64,000 nt of DNA from Cellulophaga sp. Hel_I_12 (lineage in GTDB: Bacteria > Bacteroidota > Bacteroidia > Flavobacteriales > Flavobacteriaceae), in NCBI RefSeq assembly GCF_000799565.1, contig NZ_JUHB01000001.1, forward strand, positions 1,054,001-1,118,000. Reading direction: 5' to 3'. Under the pieces are notes generated by a model, which was not told where the DNA came from, did not search any database, and worked only from the letters and a program-made list of their open reading frames with translations. The position numbers and the translations under genes are program-made. Shown in pieces: positions 26,833 through 34,934 of the stretch. The first letter of the stretch is position 1. Each line of letters opens with the position of its first letter.

Positions 26833-27792
26833 TTACTTTGAGAACTTATAATAGCCCTTATTTGGAATTTCAATGGTGTATTTTTTTCGAGACGCATTAT
26901 TTAAATGTGGCTCGCGTAACCAAGGGTTGTGTCGTTTTAAGATTTTATAATTAATTTCATATTGCTTAGCAAAATCGGAAAAATTACTGATCGGAGCATC
27001 TACCTCAACATTAAAAGTAGGTACCTGAGTATACATATCTTCTTTGCGTATATCAAAGCCATACTTTTGGGGATGCGATAAAATTTCTTTAATCGCTAAA
27101 ATTCGAAACACATAGCGACCTGTTTCCTGTCCTAATAACAAATCATAATAGGCATTGACATCTTGAGCTGTTAAGTTCTTCTGAATGCCATAAGATCCAG
27201 CATTGTAAGACGCTGCAGCTAAGGTCCAGTTTCCAAATTTAGCTTTTGACTTTTTTAGGTATTCACATGCTGCTTCAGTCGCTTTTTCCACATGGTACCG
27301 CTCATCGATATTTTCATTTATTTCCAGTCCGTATTCTTTACCCGTAGTTTTCATAATCTGCCAAAAACCAGAAGCTCCCGCTGGAGATACCACATTTTCT
27401 AAACCACTTTCTGCAACGGCTAAATATTTAAAATCATCCGGAACACCATTTTTCGCCAAAATAGGCTCTATAATGGGAAAGTATTTATTGGCTCTTTTCA
27501 TTAATAAAAGGGCATTAGACTGCCAATAGGTATTTACCAAAAACTCTCGATCTACACGTTCCATAATTTCTGGATCATCAAAAGGAACTTTTTCTCCGGC
27601 AAAATTTAAATCTTCTGGAATATCAATCGCGCTTATTTTGTAGGTCGGACTAACATTTTTAGTATTATTTTCCGCAGCAATTTCTCTATTTAAAGGTTCA
27701 TTTTCATCCGTTACGTTTTGTACGGCAAAAATTAAAGTGCTGCCTACAAACAGCACGCCCAATAGCATCAATATATTTTTTAAAAATTTCAT
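26833..27792 (-). CDS. membrane-anchored lytic transglycosylase (MltD/SLT-like, GH23)
   Basis: 319 residues: an N-terminal signal anchor (about 6-25), a goose-lysozyme-type SLT domain (about 100-235) and a C-terminal LysM-like segment (about 258-312). The SLT motifs are complete: catalytic Glu128 in LAVAESGLENV, then SPAGASGFWQIM, and AAASYNAGSYGI. The enzyme cleaves the MurNAc-GlcNAc bond of peptidoglycan without hydrolysis and acts in the periplasm. It shares a bidirectional terminator with the TPR-like gene. Confidence 0.95.
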   Translation of the reverse strand: MKFLKNILMLLGVLFVGSTLIFAVQNVTDENEPLNREIAAENNTKNVSPTYKISAIDIPEDLNFAGEKVPFDDPEIMERVDREFLVNTYWQSNALLLMKRANKYFPIIEPILAKNGVPDDFKYLAVAESGLENVVSPAGASGFWQIMKTTGKEYGLEINENIDERYHVEKATEAACEYLKKSKAKFGNWTLAAASYNAGSYGIQKNLTAQDVNAYYDLLLGQETGRYVFRILAIKEILSHPQKYGFDIRKEDMYTQVPTFNVEVDAPISNFSDFAKQYEINYKILKRHNPWLREPHLNNASRKKYTIEIPNKGYYKFSK

Positions 27793-27875
27793 AGTTATCG
27801 CGTTTATAGTAGTTCAAAGATATTGAACTGGTTTATATTATGTTCGTTTATATGTAAAAAGTTTAAACAAGCTGT

Positions 27876-28571
27876 TTATATAGAACTTTCATTTTCCAAA
27901 ATTAGTGTAGGAAGGTGCTCATTAAACCATTTATGCCGGTGAATAATCATGGTATGGGTACCATTTTTTACAGAAATACAGTTGTGAATATTTTCTATAG
28001 GGAAAACGGCATCTTTATCTCCTTGAATGTGCACTAAATTTGGCAGCACCGTCGTTTCTTTCCAGTTAATAATCTGATCTATGGACCAATCTATATAGGC
28101 CTTATCTCTGATCGATAAATACTTTTCATACAGTGCTAATCGTTTTGTGACTGTTTCCCCAAAAGCATATTTTGCTAGTAACTCTACATTGTGCACCAAA
28201 CTTGTGGGTAATAACTTATGAATTTTTGTATACCTCGAAAATTGCATTCTTTTTGGAAACTCTTTTGATGATTTAACACTCGAAATAATAATCACTTTTC
28301 GTGTAGGCATCTGTTTGGCCATTTCTTGTACCAAGATACCACCAAAGGAAACACCAATTAAAACAGGATTTTTATGCATCACTAAGGCACACATTTTTAA
28401 GGCGTATGCTTCAAGGCTTTCATTTTTTTCTGGCATAAACCAAGATAATTCGTGTACTTCAAAAATTTCCGGAGCTAATTTAAGATGTTCAAATATCAAA
28501 GGAGATGCTGCCATGCCCGGCATTAAATAAACAGGTATTTTCAAATTAATCAGTATAAAGTAAAGATACAC
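27876..28571 (-). CDS. alpha/beta hydrolase
   Basis: 231 residues with an alpha/beta hydrolase core: an oxyanion region LMPGMAASPLIFEHL near the start, the nucleophile elbow GVSFGG near residue 75 and a likely catalytic His near the end in NGTHTMIIHRHKW. The start is uncertain; GTG at 28571 gives the longest frame, but the TTG at residue 10 (LKIPVYLMPG) leaves a more natural N-terminus. The substrate is unknown. No signal peptide is seen, so it is probably cytoplasmic. Confidence 0.85.
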   Translation of the reverse strand: MYLYFILINLKIPVYLMPGMAASPLIFEHLKLAPEIFEVHELSWFMPEKNESLEAYALKMCALVMHKNPVLIGVSFGGILVQEMAKQMPTRKVIIISSVKSSKEFPKRMQFSRYTKIHKLLPTSLVHNVELLAKYAFGETVTKRLALYEKYLSIRDKAYIDWSIDQIINWKETTVLPNLVHIQGDKDAVFPIENIHNCISVKNGTHTMIIHRHKWFNEHLPTLILENESSI

Positions 28572-28712
28572 AAAGCTAGGAAGTTAGTGATAATTATAGT
28601 ACTTTTACGTACTTATTTTTTTTCATTACGAATATTTCACTGATGGTAATCGAAGCTCAGAACATCTGAGAACTTACATGGGTTTCAAAACATAAATTAA
28701 AATCAAAACTAT

Positions 28713-29006
28713 ATGAATGAAGTACAAATTAAGGACAATAGTTTTTTGCGTCAGTATGAAACTAGTGTTGATGGTCATTTAGCGAAGATTGAGTATTCTT
28801 CACAAGAACGAAAAATTTTCTTAACGAAATTAGTTATCCCTGAAGAAATCACCCAATCGGGTTTTAAAGATGCTTTTTTAGGGGCTGTTCTTGATGATAT
28901 TCAGGAAAAAAATCTGCGAGTGGTACCAACGAGCCCACAAATTGCAGGTTTTTTAAGAAAAAACAGAAAATACAAAGATATGCTCCCTATTGGAATTCGT
29001 ATCTAA
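28713..29006 (+). CDS. small GNAT-like N-acetyltransferase (YidJ/Acetyltransf_CG type)
   Basis: 97 residues, the single-domain minimal GNAT fold. The pattern AKIEYSSQERKIFLTKLVIPEE, then AFLGAVLDDIQEKNLRVVPTSPQIAGFLRKN, closely follows the Acetyltransf_CG group, in which the C-x-G-like acetyl-CoA loop is shortened. The acceptor is not known. It is followed by a good terminator and is convergent with mtaB. Confidence 0.88.
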   Translation: MNEVQIKDNSFLRQYETSVDGHLAKIEYSSQERKIFLTKLVIPEEITQSGFKDAFLGAVLDDIQEKNLRVVPTSPQIAGFLRKNRKYKDMLPIGIRI

Positions 29007-29039
29007 ATTGCAGTACTATACCTTACGAAAAATATATTT

Positions 29040-29068
29040 TTAACCTCTCTTTTGAGAGGTTTTTTTAT
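29040..29068. terminator. terminator between the GNAT gene and mtaB
   Basis: AACCTCTC and GAGAGGTT form a stem with a TTTT loop, followed by seven T residues on the plus strand. The last bases overlap the end of mtaB (29065), which lies on the other strand. Confidence 0.85.
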
Positions 29069-30393
29069 GCTTCAACATGCGCTTCAACAAAATCAAAACG
29101 CACTAAGCCATCTTCATCAATCTTAGTTAAGGCTACTTTTTTAAGTTGATTGACCAATTCAGGATCCCAAGCGGCCTTTACTTTCACGTAATTTTCGGTA
29201 AAGCCATGAATATAGCCTGCTTTGTTTTCACCTTCAAATAAAACAGTTCTTATGCTGCCTAATTGACTTTCGTAAAAAGCCCTTCTCTTTTTAACCGATA
29301 AACTTCGCAACATTTTACTGCGTTTGTTCCTGACTTTTTTGGGAACCACGTTCAACATATTAGCGGCTACCGTGTTATCACGCTCAGAATAGGTAAAAAC
29401 GTGTAAATAAGAAATGTCTAATTCGTTTAAAAAATGGTAGGTCTTTAAAAACAATTCGTCTGTTTCACCGGGAAAACCAACAATGACATCAACACCAATA
29501 CAGGCATCTGGCATTACCTCTTTAATTTTAGTAACACGATCAACATACAAACCGCTTAAATAACGCCTACGCATCAACTTTAAAATTTCGTCACTTCCAC
29601 TCTGCAAGGGAATATGAAAATGAGGCACAAAAGAATTGCTTTTGGCGACAAAGTCGATTGTTTTATTCTTTAAAAGATTAGGTTCTATAGAGGATATGCG
29701 CAACCTGTGAATGCCTTCAATTTGATCTAAAGCTGCTACTAAATCGTAAAAAGTGTGCTCATGCTTTTTGTTTCCAAACTCACCTTTTCCGTAATCGCCA
29801 ATATTAACTCCCGTTAAAACAATTTCCTTTATGTCTTGGGAAGCTATTTCGTAAGCATTTTTGACCACGTTGGCTAAGGTATCACTTCGTGAAATACCAC
29901 GGGCTAAAGGAATGGTACAGTAGGTACATTTATAATCACAACCATCTTGAACTTTTAGAAAGGCTCGGGTTCTATCACCAATAGCATAACTGCCCACATA
30001 AAAATCAGCTTCTTCTATTTCGCACGAATGGATAGCGCCAAAATTGTTTTTTGAAAGGTCATTGATGTAATCCGTTATCTTAAACTTTTCGGTAGCGCCT
30101 AACACCAAATCAACACCATCAACGGCTGCTAATTCTTCTGGTTTTAATTGCGCATAACAGCCAATGGCCGCTACAAAAGCCTCTGGGTTTATTTTTTGAG
30201 CTTGTTTGACAATATTTTTAAAGCGCTTATCGGCATTTTCAGTCACCGAACAGGTATTGATCACATACATATCGGCCCTCTCTGAGAAATCTACACGATC
30301 AAAACCTTCGTCCTGAAAGCCTCTTGCAATTGTGGATGTCTCTGAAAAATTTAGCTTACAGCCTAAGGTATAAAATGCGACTTTCTTTTTCAA
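29065..30393 (-). CDS. mtaB: tRNA (N6-threonylcarbamoyladenosine-37-C2) methylthiotransferase MtaB
   Basis: 442 residues with the three-domain MtaB/MiaB plan. The N-terminal UPF0004 domain supplies three cluster cysteines (LGCKLN near 12, NTCSVT near 48, IGCYAQ near 80). The radical-SAM domain carries the CxxxCxxC motif in QDGCDYKCTYCTIP, and the last 65 residues form a TRAM domain (EGENKAGYIHGFTENYVKVK). It converts t6A to ms2t6A at position 37 of tRNAs. The LGCKLN start (not GCQMN as in MiaB) favours MtaB. Confidence 0.95.
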   Translation of the reverse strand: MKKKVAFYTLGCKLNFSETSTIARGFQDEGFDRVDFSERADMYVINTCSVTENADKRFKNIVKQAQKINPEAFVAAIGCYAQLKPEELAAVDGVDLVLGATEKFKITDYINDLSKNNFGAIHSCEIEEADFYVGSYAIGDRTRAFLKVQDGCDYKCTYCTIPLARGISRSDTLANVVKNAYEIASQDIKEIVLTGVNIGDYGKGEFGNKKHEHTFYDLVAALDQIEGIHRLRISSIEPNLLKNKTIDFVAKSNSFVPHFHIPLQSGSDEILKLMRRRYLSGLYVDRVTKIKEVMPDACIGVDVIVGFPGETDELFLKTYHFLNELDISYLHVFTYSERDNTVAANMLNVVPKKVRNKRSKMLRSLSVKKRRAFYESQLGSIRTVLFEGENKAGYIHGFTENYVKVKAAWDPELVNQLKKVALTKIDEDGLVRFDFVEAHVEA

Positions 30394-30556
30394 TGTACTC
30401 GTATTTATTTAATTACTATGTATTAATGCCTGCCATGCAAAGATAGTGATGGCTTAGGAAAGTAAAAAAGAATATAGATAGCGAAGCTTTAAATTATGTT
30501 CGAGCCGATACCCTTAAGATCCTAACCTAGGTATTCATATTTTAGAGTGACCTTGA

Positions 30557-31732
30557 CTAATATTTTCTCCATTTTTTAGTCTCCTCGAATACGTGATTTA
30601 AAATATCTTCATCAAGAGTGGTAAATTCGACCCCTCGCCTCGCCATCATTACCTTTGCGGCTTCAAAGGCTTTTGCTGGTTGATAACTGATAAATCCTGA
30701 AGCTCCACCCCAACTAAAACTAGGAACAAAGTTTCTTGGAAAACCAGGTACGTAAATATTGCAGTTGACCCCAATAACCGTTCCTGTATTAAACATGGTA
30801 TTTATAGCAGATTTACTATGATCACCCATCATTAAGCCACAAAACTGAAGGCCTGTTTGTTCAAAACTCTCCGTCTCATAATTCCAGAGTTTTACTTTTG
30901 CATAATTATTTTTCAAATTCGAATTATTTGAATCTGCACCAATATTACACCATTCTCCCAAAACAGCATTCCCCAGATACCCTTCGTGACCCTTACTTGA
31001 ATAACCAAAAATAACAGAATTACTTATTTCTCCGCAGACTTTACTATAGGGACCAACTGTTGTGGCTCCATAAATTTTGGCACCCATTTTAACTACCGCA
31101 TGGTCGCACAAGGCTAAACCACCGCGAATAAGACTTCCCTCCCAAACTTCGGCATTTTTGCCTATATAAATTGGGCCCTCAGTAGCATTTAAAATGCTGT
31201 GTTCTACTTTTGCTCCTTCTTCAAGAAAAATATTTTCTGGACAAATTAAGCGGTTCGTATTAGATATAGGCTCACTTATTCGGCCTTCGGTGATCAAATC
31301 AAAGTCGGCCTGCAAAGCTGCTGCATTTTTAGAAAAAATATCCCATGTTTTTTCAATTCTACATACCTCGCCTTGAAACTCTATGGCTTCATAGGTCTCA
31401 AAATTAACCTCCTCTTGTGTGTCGCTGGTATAAAAAGCAATGACATCTTCCCCGTAAAAAATAGCTTGGTTCACTGTTAACTCGGTGACCATATCCACCA
31501 ATTTTTTAGTCGGTAAAAACGAAGCATTGATTAAGACATTCTCTTCCATTTCAACCATAGGGTACTTTACGGACAGGTATTCTTCTGTAATCGTGGTCGT
31601 GGTACTTTTTAAATAATGCTCCCACTTTTCTCGAATCGTCAGTATGCCTATACGAATTTCGGCAACAGGTCGCGTAAAAGTAAATGGCAATAGTGCTTTG
31701 CGTACGGTGCCATCAAAAAGTATATAATTCAT
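30557..31732 (-). CDS. GlmU-like putative sugar nucleotidyltransferase
   Basis: 391 residues. The N-terminus MNYILFDGTVRKALLPFTFTRPVAEIRIGI is typical of the flavobacterial GlmU-like family: a nucleotidyltransferase-like domain (about 1-180), then a left-handed beta-helix of hexapeptide repeats (about 185-330) with GPIYIGKNAEVWEGSLIRGG and GYLGNAVLGEWCNIGADSNNSNL. It lacks the LAAGxGTRM loop of true GlmU, so the exact activity is uncertain. The beta-helix suggests trimerisation and an acetyltransferase-like site. It is divergent from nothing and follows L31 on the same strand. Confidence 0.85.
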   Translation of the reverse strand: MNYILFDGTVRKALLPFTFTRPVAEIRIGILTIREKWEHYLKSTTTTITEEYLSVKYPMVEMEENVLINASFLPTKKLVDMVTELTVNQAIFYGEDVIAFYTSDTQEEVNFETYEAIEFQGEVCRIEKTWDIFSKNAAALQADFDLITEGRISEPISNTNRLICPENIFLEEGAKVEHSILNATEGPIYIGKNAEVWEGSLIRGGLALCDHAVVKMGAKIYGATTVGPYSKVCGEISNSVIFGYSSKGHEGYLGNAVLGEWCNIGADSNNSNLKNNYAKVKLWNYETESFEQTGLQFCGLMMGDHSKSAINTMFNTGTVIGVNCNIYVPGFPRNFVPSFSWGGASGFISYQPAKAFEAAKVMMARRGVEFTTLDEDILNHVFEETKKWRKY

Positions 31733-31755
31733 TTGTTTCGTTTTTAGACAAAAAT

Positions 31756-31800
31756 AAAAAAAGTCACGCTCCGATATCTATCAGGGCGTGACTTTCTTTT
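31756..31800 (-). terminator. terminator after rpmE
   Basis: AAAGTCACGC (31760-31769) and GCGTGACTTT (31786-31795) form a 10-base stem with a long loop, with a run of A/T residues on both sides. It separates L31 from the GlmU-like gene downstream on the minus strand. Confidence 0.85.
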
Positions 31801-31820
31801 ATAAGAGTTAAGAAGTGTTA

Positions 31821-32072
31821 TTACTTCTTAAATTTGTCGTACTTATTTTTGAATTTATCAATACGTCCAGCAGTATCTACCAATTTAGCTTTACCTGTGT
31901 AGAACGGGTGCGATGTTCTTGAAATCTCTAATTTAATTAATGGATATTCTACACCATCAACCTCTAAAGTTTCTTTTGTATCAGCAGTAGACTTCGTTAA
32001 AAAAACATCTTCGTTAGACATGTCTTTAAAAGCAACTAATCTATAATTCTGTGGGTGTATATCTTTTCTCAT
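31821..32072 (-). CDS. rpmE2: 50S ribosomal protein L31, type B
   Basis: 83 residues: MRKDIHPQNYRLVAFKDMSN at the start, then LIKLEISRTSHPFYTGK and a basic tail with RIDKFKNKYDKFKK. The CxxC zinc motifs of type A L31 are missing, so this is the zinc-independent form, which many bacteria express under zinc limitation but flavobacteria commonly use as the main copy. It is followed by a hairpin terminator. Confidence 0.97.
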   Translation of the reverse strand: MRKDIHPQNYRLVAFKDMSNEDVFLTKSTADTKETLEVDGVEYPLIKLEISRTSHPFYTGKAKLVDTAGRIDKFKNKYDKFKK

Positions 32073-32202
32073 GAGTTTAAAACTTTATAACTTGTATTTT
32101 TCGAGGTGCAAATTTAAAATTTTTTCCGGATATACCAATAGATAATGATAAAAATATACTACAATTTTGACAACCTTGGTATTTAAACAAAATAATAAAG
32201 AT

Positions 32203-32210
32203 TATTTTTG
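32203..32210 (+). promoter_or_regulatory. Bacteroidota -7 box before the DUF4199 cluster
   Basis: TATTTTTG (32203-32210) fits TAnnTTTG, followed by CC. A TTG (32176-32178) stands 24 bases upstream, somewhat far for a -33 element. It is about 27 bases before the first DUF4199 start. Confidence 0.5.
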
Positions 32211-32236
32211 CCTCACAAGCGTAAAATTACACAAAA

Positions 32237-32743
32237 TTGAAAACAACGAGCTCATCAAATATTAAAAACTTAGTATTCCCTATTGCAATTGTATTTGCTA
32301 TGGCAAGGATACTTTTAGATCTAGGTCTAAAACTCATAGAAACCAGCGCAATACCTTATTACTCATCCTTCTTTATTGCTGCAGTTTTCGAAATTATTGC
32401 CATTGTTTACCTGATAAAAAAATATAAAAAAAGCAACCAAGAACAATTATCGCTTAGTGAAGCTTTAGTCGTAGGTGTCATGTTTATGGTTATTGTGGGT
32501 ACTTTATTTGCCCTACAGTCTTTTTTATACGACACGTATGTAAATCCTGAATTTCAAAAAAACGCGGCCTTAGAATTTGCTAATCTTTATGGCAAGGGTG
32601 CTGATGTAGAAAAAATGATGATTGGCGAGGAAAATATACAAGCAACAAGTTCTATTTTCAGTATTTTCACCAGTATTCTTAAATTTTCTTTACTAGGTAT
32701 TTTAATTTCATTTATTGTAGGAAGCATCTTAAGAAATAGATAA
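32237..32743 (+). CDS. DUF4199 membrane protein, copy 1
   Basis: 168 residues with four hydrophobic helices. The conserved pattern, LSLSEALVVGVMFMVIVGTLFA (about 75-96) then a loop ending with a FSLLGILISFIVGSIL helix, is the DUF4199 signature. The start is TTG (TTGAAAACAACG). It is the first of three paralogues before a family 2 glycosyltransferase, a common flavobacterial order. The function is unknown. Confidence 0.82.
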   Translation: MKTTSSSNIKNLVFPIAIVFAMARILLDLGLKLIETSAIPYYSSFFIAAVFEIIAIVYLIKKYKKSNQEQLSLSEALVVGVMFMVIVGTLFALQSFLYDTYVNPEFQKNAALEFANLYGKGADVEKMMIGEENIQATSSIFSIFTSILKFSLLGILISFIVGSILRNR

Positions 32744-32768
32744 GAACAAAAAAAGACAGACTATTTAC

Positions 32769-33290
32769 ATGACAGCAAATCAGACTAAAATTTTAAAATT
32801 TGGCGTTAATTTCGGCCTCCTAACGGGTTTTGTGGTTGTGCTATATACCATTATTACGGTAGCATTAGGCTTGCTGTATGACAAAAGCATCACCAAGGCC
32901 TTTATTGGATTATTAGCACTGGTCATCCCCATAAGTTTTACCATTGCATCCTTTAAAAAACAAAATGATAATTCACTGAGTATAAGCGAAGCATTGGGAG
33001 TTGGCATCATAACAGCATTAGTGGCTTCCGTATTGATTATTATTTTTACCTATTTGTTAAGCAACTTTATTATTGATGATTATTGGGAAGTATCCGCGGC
33101 AAATAGTCGCATAGCCTTGCAACAACAATTTCCTGAAATAACAGAAGACCAGTTAAATGCTAAAGTAATTTCGCAACTAGAACTGTCCTGGATCACTTAT
33201 CCGCTTATTCTTTTATTTAATGCAGCGATAGGCTTTATCACCTCCTTTATTACAGGGATGGTCTTAAAAACAAAAGAGACGTTTAGATAG
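32769..33290 (+). CDS. DUF4199 membrane protein, copy 2
   Basis: 173 residues, four membrane helices, the same order of motifs as copy 1: SLSISEALGVGIITALVASVLIIIF (about 70-95), a polar loop with QQFPEITEDQLNAK, and a C-terminal AAIGFITSFITGMVLK helix. It begins 25 bases after copy 1 and belongs to the same operon. The sequences are clearly diverged from each other, so the duplication is old. Confidence 0.85.
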   Translation: MTANQTKILKFGVNFGLLTGFVVVLYTIITVALGLLYDKSITKAFIGLLALVIPISFTIASFKKQNDNSLSISEALGVGIITALVASVLIIIFTYLLSNFIIDDYWEVSAANSRIALQQQFPEITEDQLNAKVISQLELSWITYPLILLFNAAIGFITSFITGMVLKTKETFR

Positions 33291-33366
33291 AAAAATTGTT
33301 TTAGCGTAACATTTTTATGTAAATTGATGCTAATTAAGTAATTAGCAACCTAAAAATCGATTTAAA

Positions 33367-33888
33367 ATGGAAGAACTAGAACTTAAAACAAGAAAATTCT
33401 CATTTACTTTCGGTGTACTTTTTGGTGTCTTTAGTATTATATTTAGCTTAATGCTATTTTCCGCAGATTTGCAATATGAAAATGGCGCATTGGTGCAGAT
33501 AATTCCGTATGTACTTTTGGCAACTGCCATAATTTTAGCCATGGTACAATATAAAAAAGCAAATTCCGGCTATTTGAATCTAAAACATGGAATGAAAATA
33601 GGTAGTTTAACTGCATTTATAGGTGCAATTATCGCAGTTCTTTATTTTTATGTTTTCGCCAATTATATGCAACCCGATTTTTTGGATAACATGTTCGAAA
33701 TTCAAAAACAACAAGCTATGGAAGCAAACCCTTCTTTATCTTTAGAACAAATAAACCAAGGAATAGAAATGCAAAAGCAATTTGCATGGATTTTTTATCC
33801 TGCAGTAATTTTTATGTATACTATTTTTGGATTTGTAGTAGGACTTATAACGGGACTAATTATGAAAAAAGAAAAGTCAGCTTATTAA
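33367..33888 (+). CDS. DUF4199 membrane protein, copy 3
   Basis: 173 residues with four membrane helices; motif GYLNLKHGMKIGSLTAFIGAIIAV near the middle and a FGFVVGLITGLIMKK end. It carries the same polar loop (NPSLSLEQINQGIEMQKQF) as its neighbours, likely outside the membrane. A 76-base gap separates it from copy 2 and a 41-base gap from the glycosyltransferase gene. Confidence 0.85.
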   Translation: MEELELKTRKFSFTFGVLFGVFSIIFSLMLFSADLQYENGALVQIIPYVLLATAIILAMVQYKKANSGYLNLKHGMKIGSLTAFIGAIIAVLYFYVFANYMQPDFLDNMFEIQKQQAMEANPSLSLEQINQGIEMQKQFAWIFYPAVIFMYTIFGFVVGLITGLIMKKEKSAY

Positions 33889-33929
33889 TCTCAAAATTGT
33901 ATTTTTGAAAATATTTTCAGAAATAGTGC

Positions 33930-34916
33930 ATGAACTTATCTATCGTAATACCCTTATTAAACGAAGAAGAATCCTTACATGAACTTCATCAATGGATTGT
34001 TTCTGTCATGGAGGCCCACCAACTTTCCTATGAAATTATTTTTATTGATGATGGTAGTACAGATACTTCTTGGCAAAAAATAATAGAAATTTCCAATCAA
34101 GATCCTCGTGTTCAAGGCGTACGATTTTTAAGAAATTATGGTAAATCGCAAGCATTACATGCTGGTTTTAAGGCTACTAAAGGCGATGTAGTGATTACTA
34201 TGGATGCAGATTTGCAAGACAATCCTGAAGAAATACCAGAATTATACCGACTTATTATAGAAGAGCAATACGATTTAGTATCGGGCTGGAAAAAAAAGCG
34301 CTACGATGCAGTATTAAGTAAAAACCTGCCTTCCAAATTATTTAATTGGGCTGCACGTAAAACAAGTGGTGTACAACTGAACGACTTTAATTGTGGTTTA
34401 AAAGCTTTCAATAAAGTAGTTGTAAAAAATATAGAAGTTTCGGGCGAAATGCATCGCTATATTCCTGTTTTAGCCAAAAATGCAGGGTTTTCTAATATTG
34501 GTGAAAAAATAGTACAACACCAAGCGCGAAAATATGGCAAAACGAAATTTGGTATGGAGCGCTTTATTAATGGTTTTCTAGATTTAATTACCATTTGGTT
34601 TGTTTCCAAATTCGGAAAACGCCCAATGCATTTATTCGGCGCATTGGGGGTTATGATGTTCATCATCGGTTTTGGATTTTCATTATATTTAGGGATTGAT
34701 AAATTATTTATTCATCAAACAGGACGATTAATAACCGACAGACCACAATTTTTTATCGCGTTAACAGCTATGATCATTGGAACCCAATTATTTTTAGCAG
34801 GCTTTTTAGGAGAAATCATGGTGCGTGCTAAAAACAATGAAACCAGGTACACTATTGCTGAAGAAATAAATAATACCTTACTTTTAGAAACGAAAACTAG
34901 TAAATTAAAACTATAA
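33930..34916 (+). CDS. family 2 glycosyltransferase (DPM1/GtrB-like)
   Basis: 328 residues. The GT-A domain begins with LSIVIPLLNEEESL, with IIFIDDGSTDTSW and the metal-binding MDADLQDNPEEI following (D-x-D near 96-98). Two C-terminal membrane helices (about 233-255 and 270-295) anchor it. GtrB-like enzymes transfer a sugar to an undecaprenyl or dolichyl phosphate carrier. It sits after the three DUF4199 genes and 18 bases before the phosphosugar mutase, consistent with a cell-envelope role. Confidence 0.93.
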   Translation: MNLSIVIPLLNEEESLHELHQWIVSVMEAHQLSYEIIFIDDGSTDTSWQKIIEISNQDPRVQGVRFLRNYGKSQALHAGFKATKGDVVITMDADLQDNPEEIPELYRLIIEEQYDLVSGWKKKRYDAVLSKNLPSKLFNWAARKTSGVQLNDFNCGLKAFNKVVVKNIEVSGEMHRYIPVLAKNAGFSNIGEKIVQHQARKYGKTKFGMERFINGFLDLITIWFVSKFGKRPMHLFGALGVMMFIIGFGFSLYLGIDKLFIHQTGRLITDRPQFFIALTAMIIGTQLFLAGFLGEIMVRAKNNETRYTIAEEINNTLLLETKTSKLKL

Positions 34917-34934
34917 AATTTAAGTCACTCTTTT

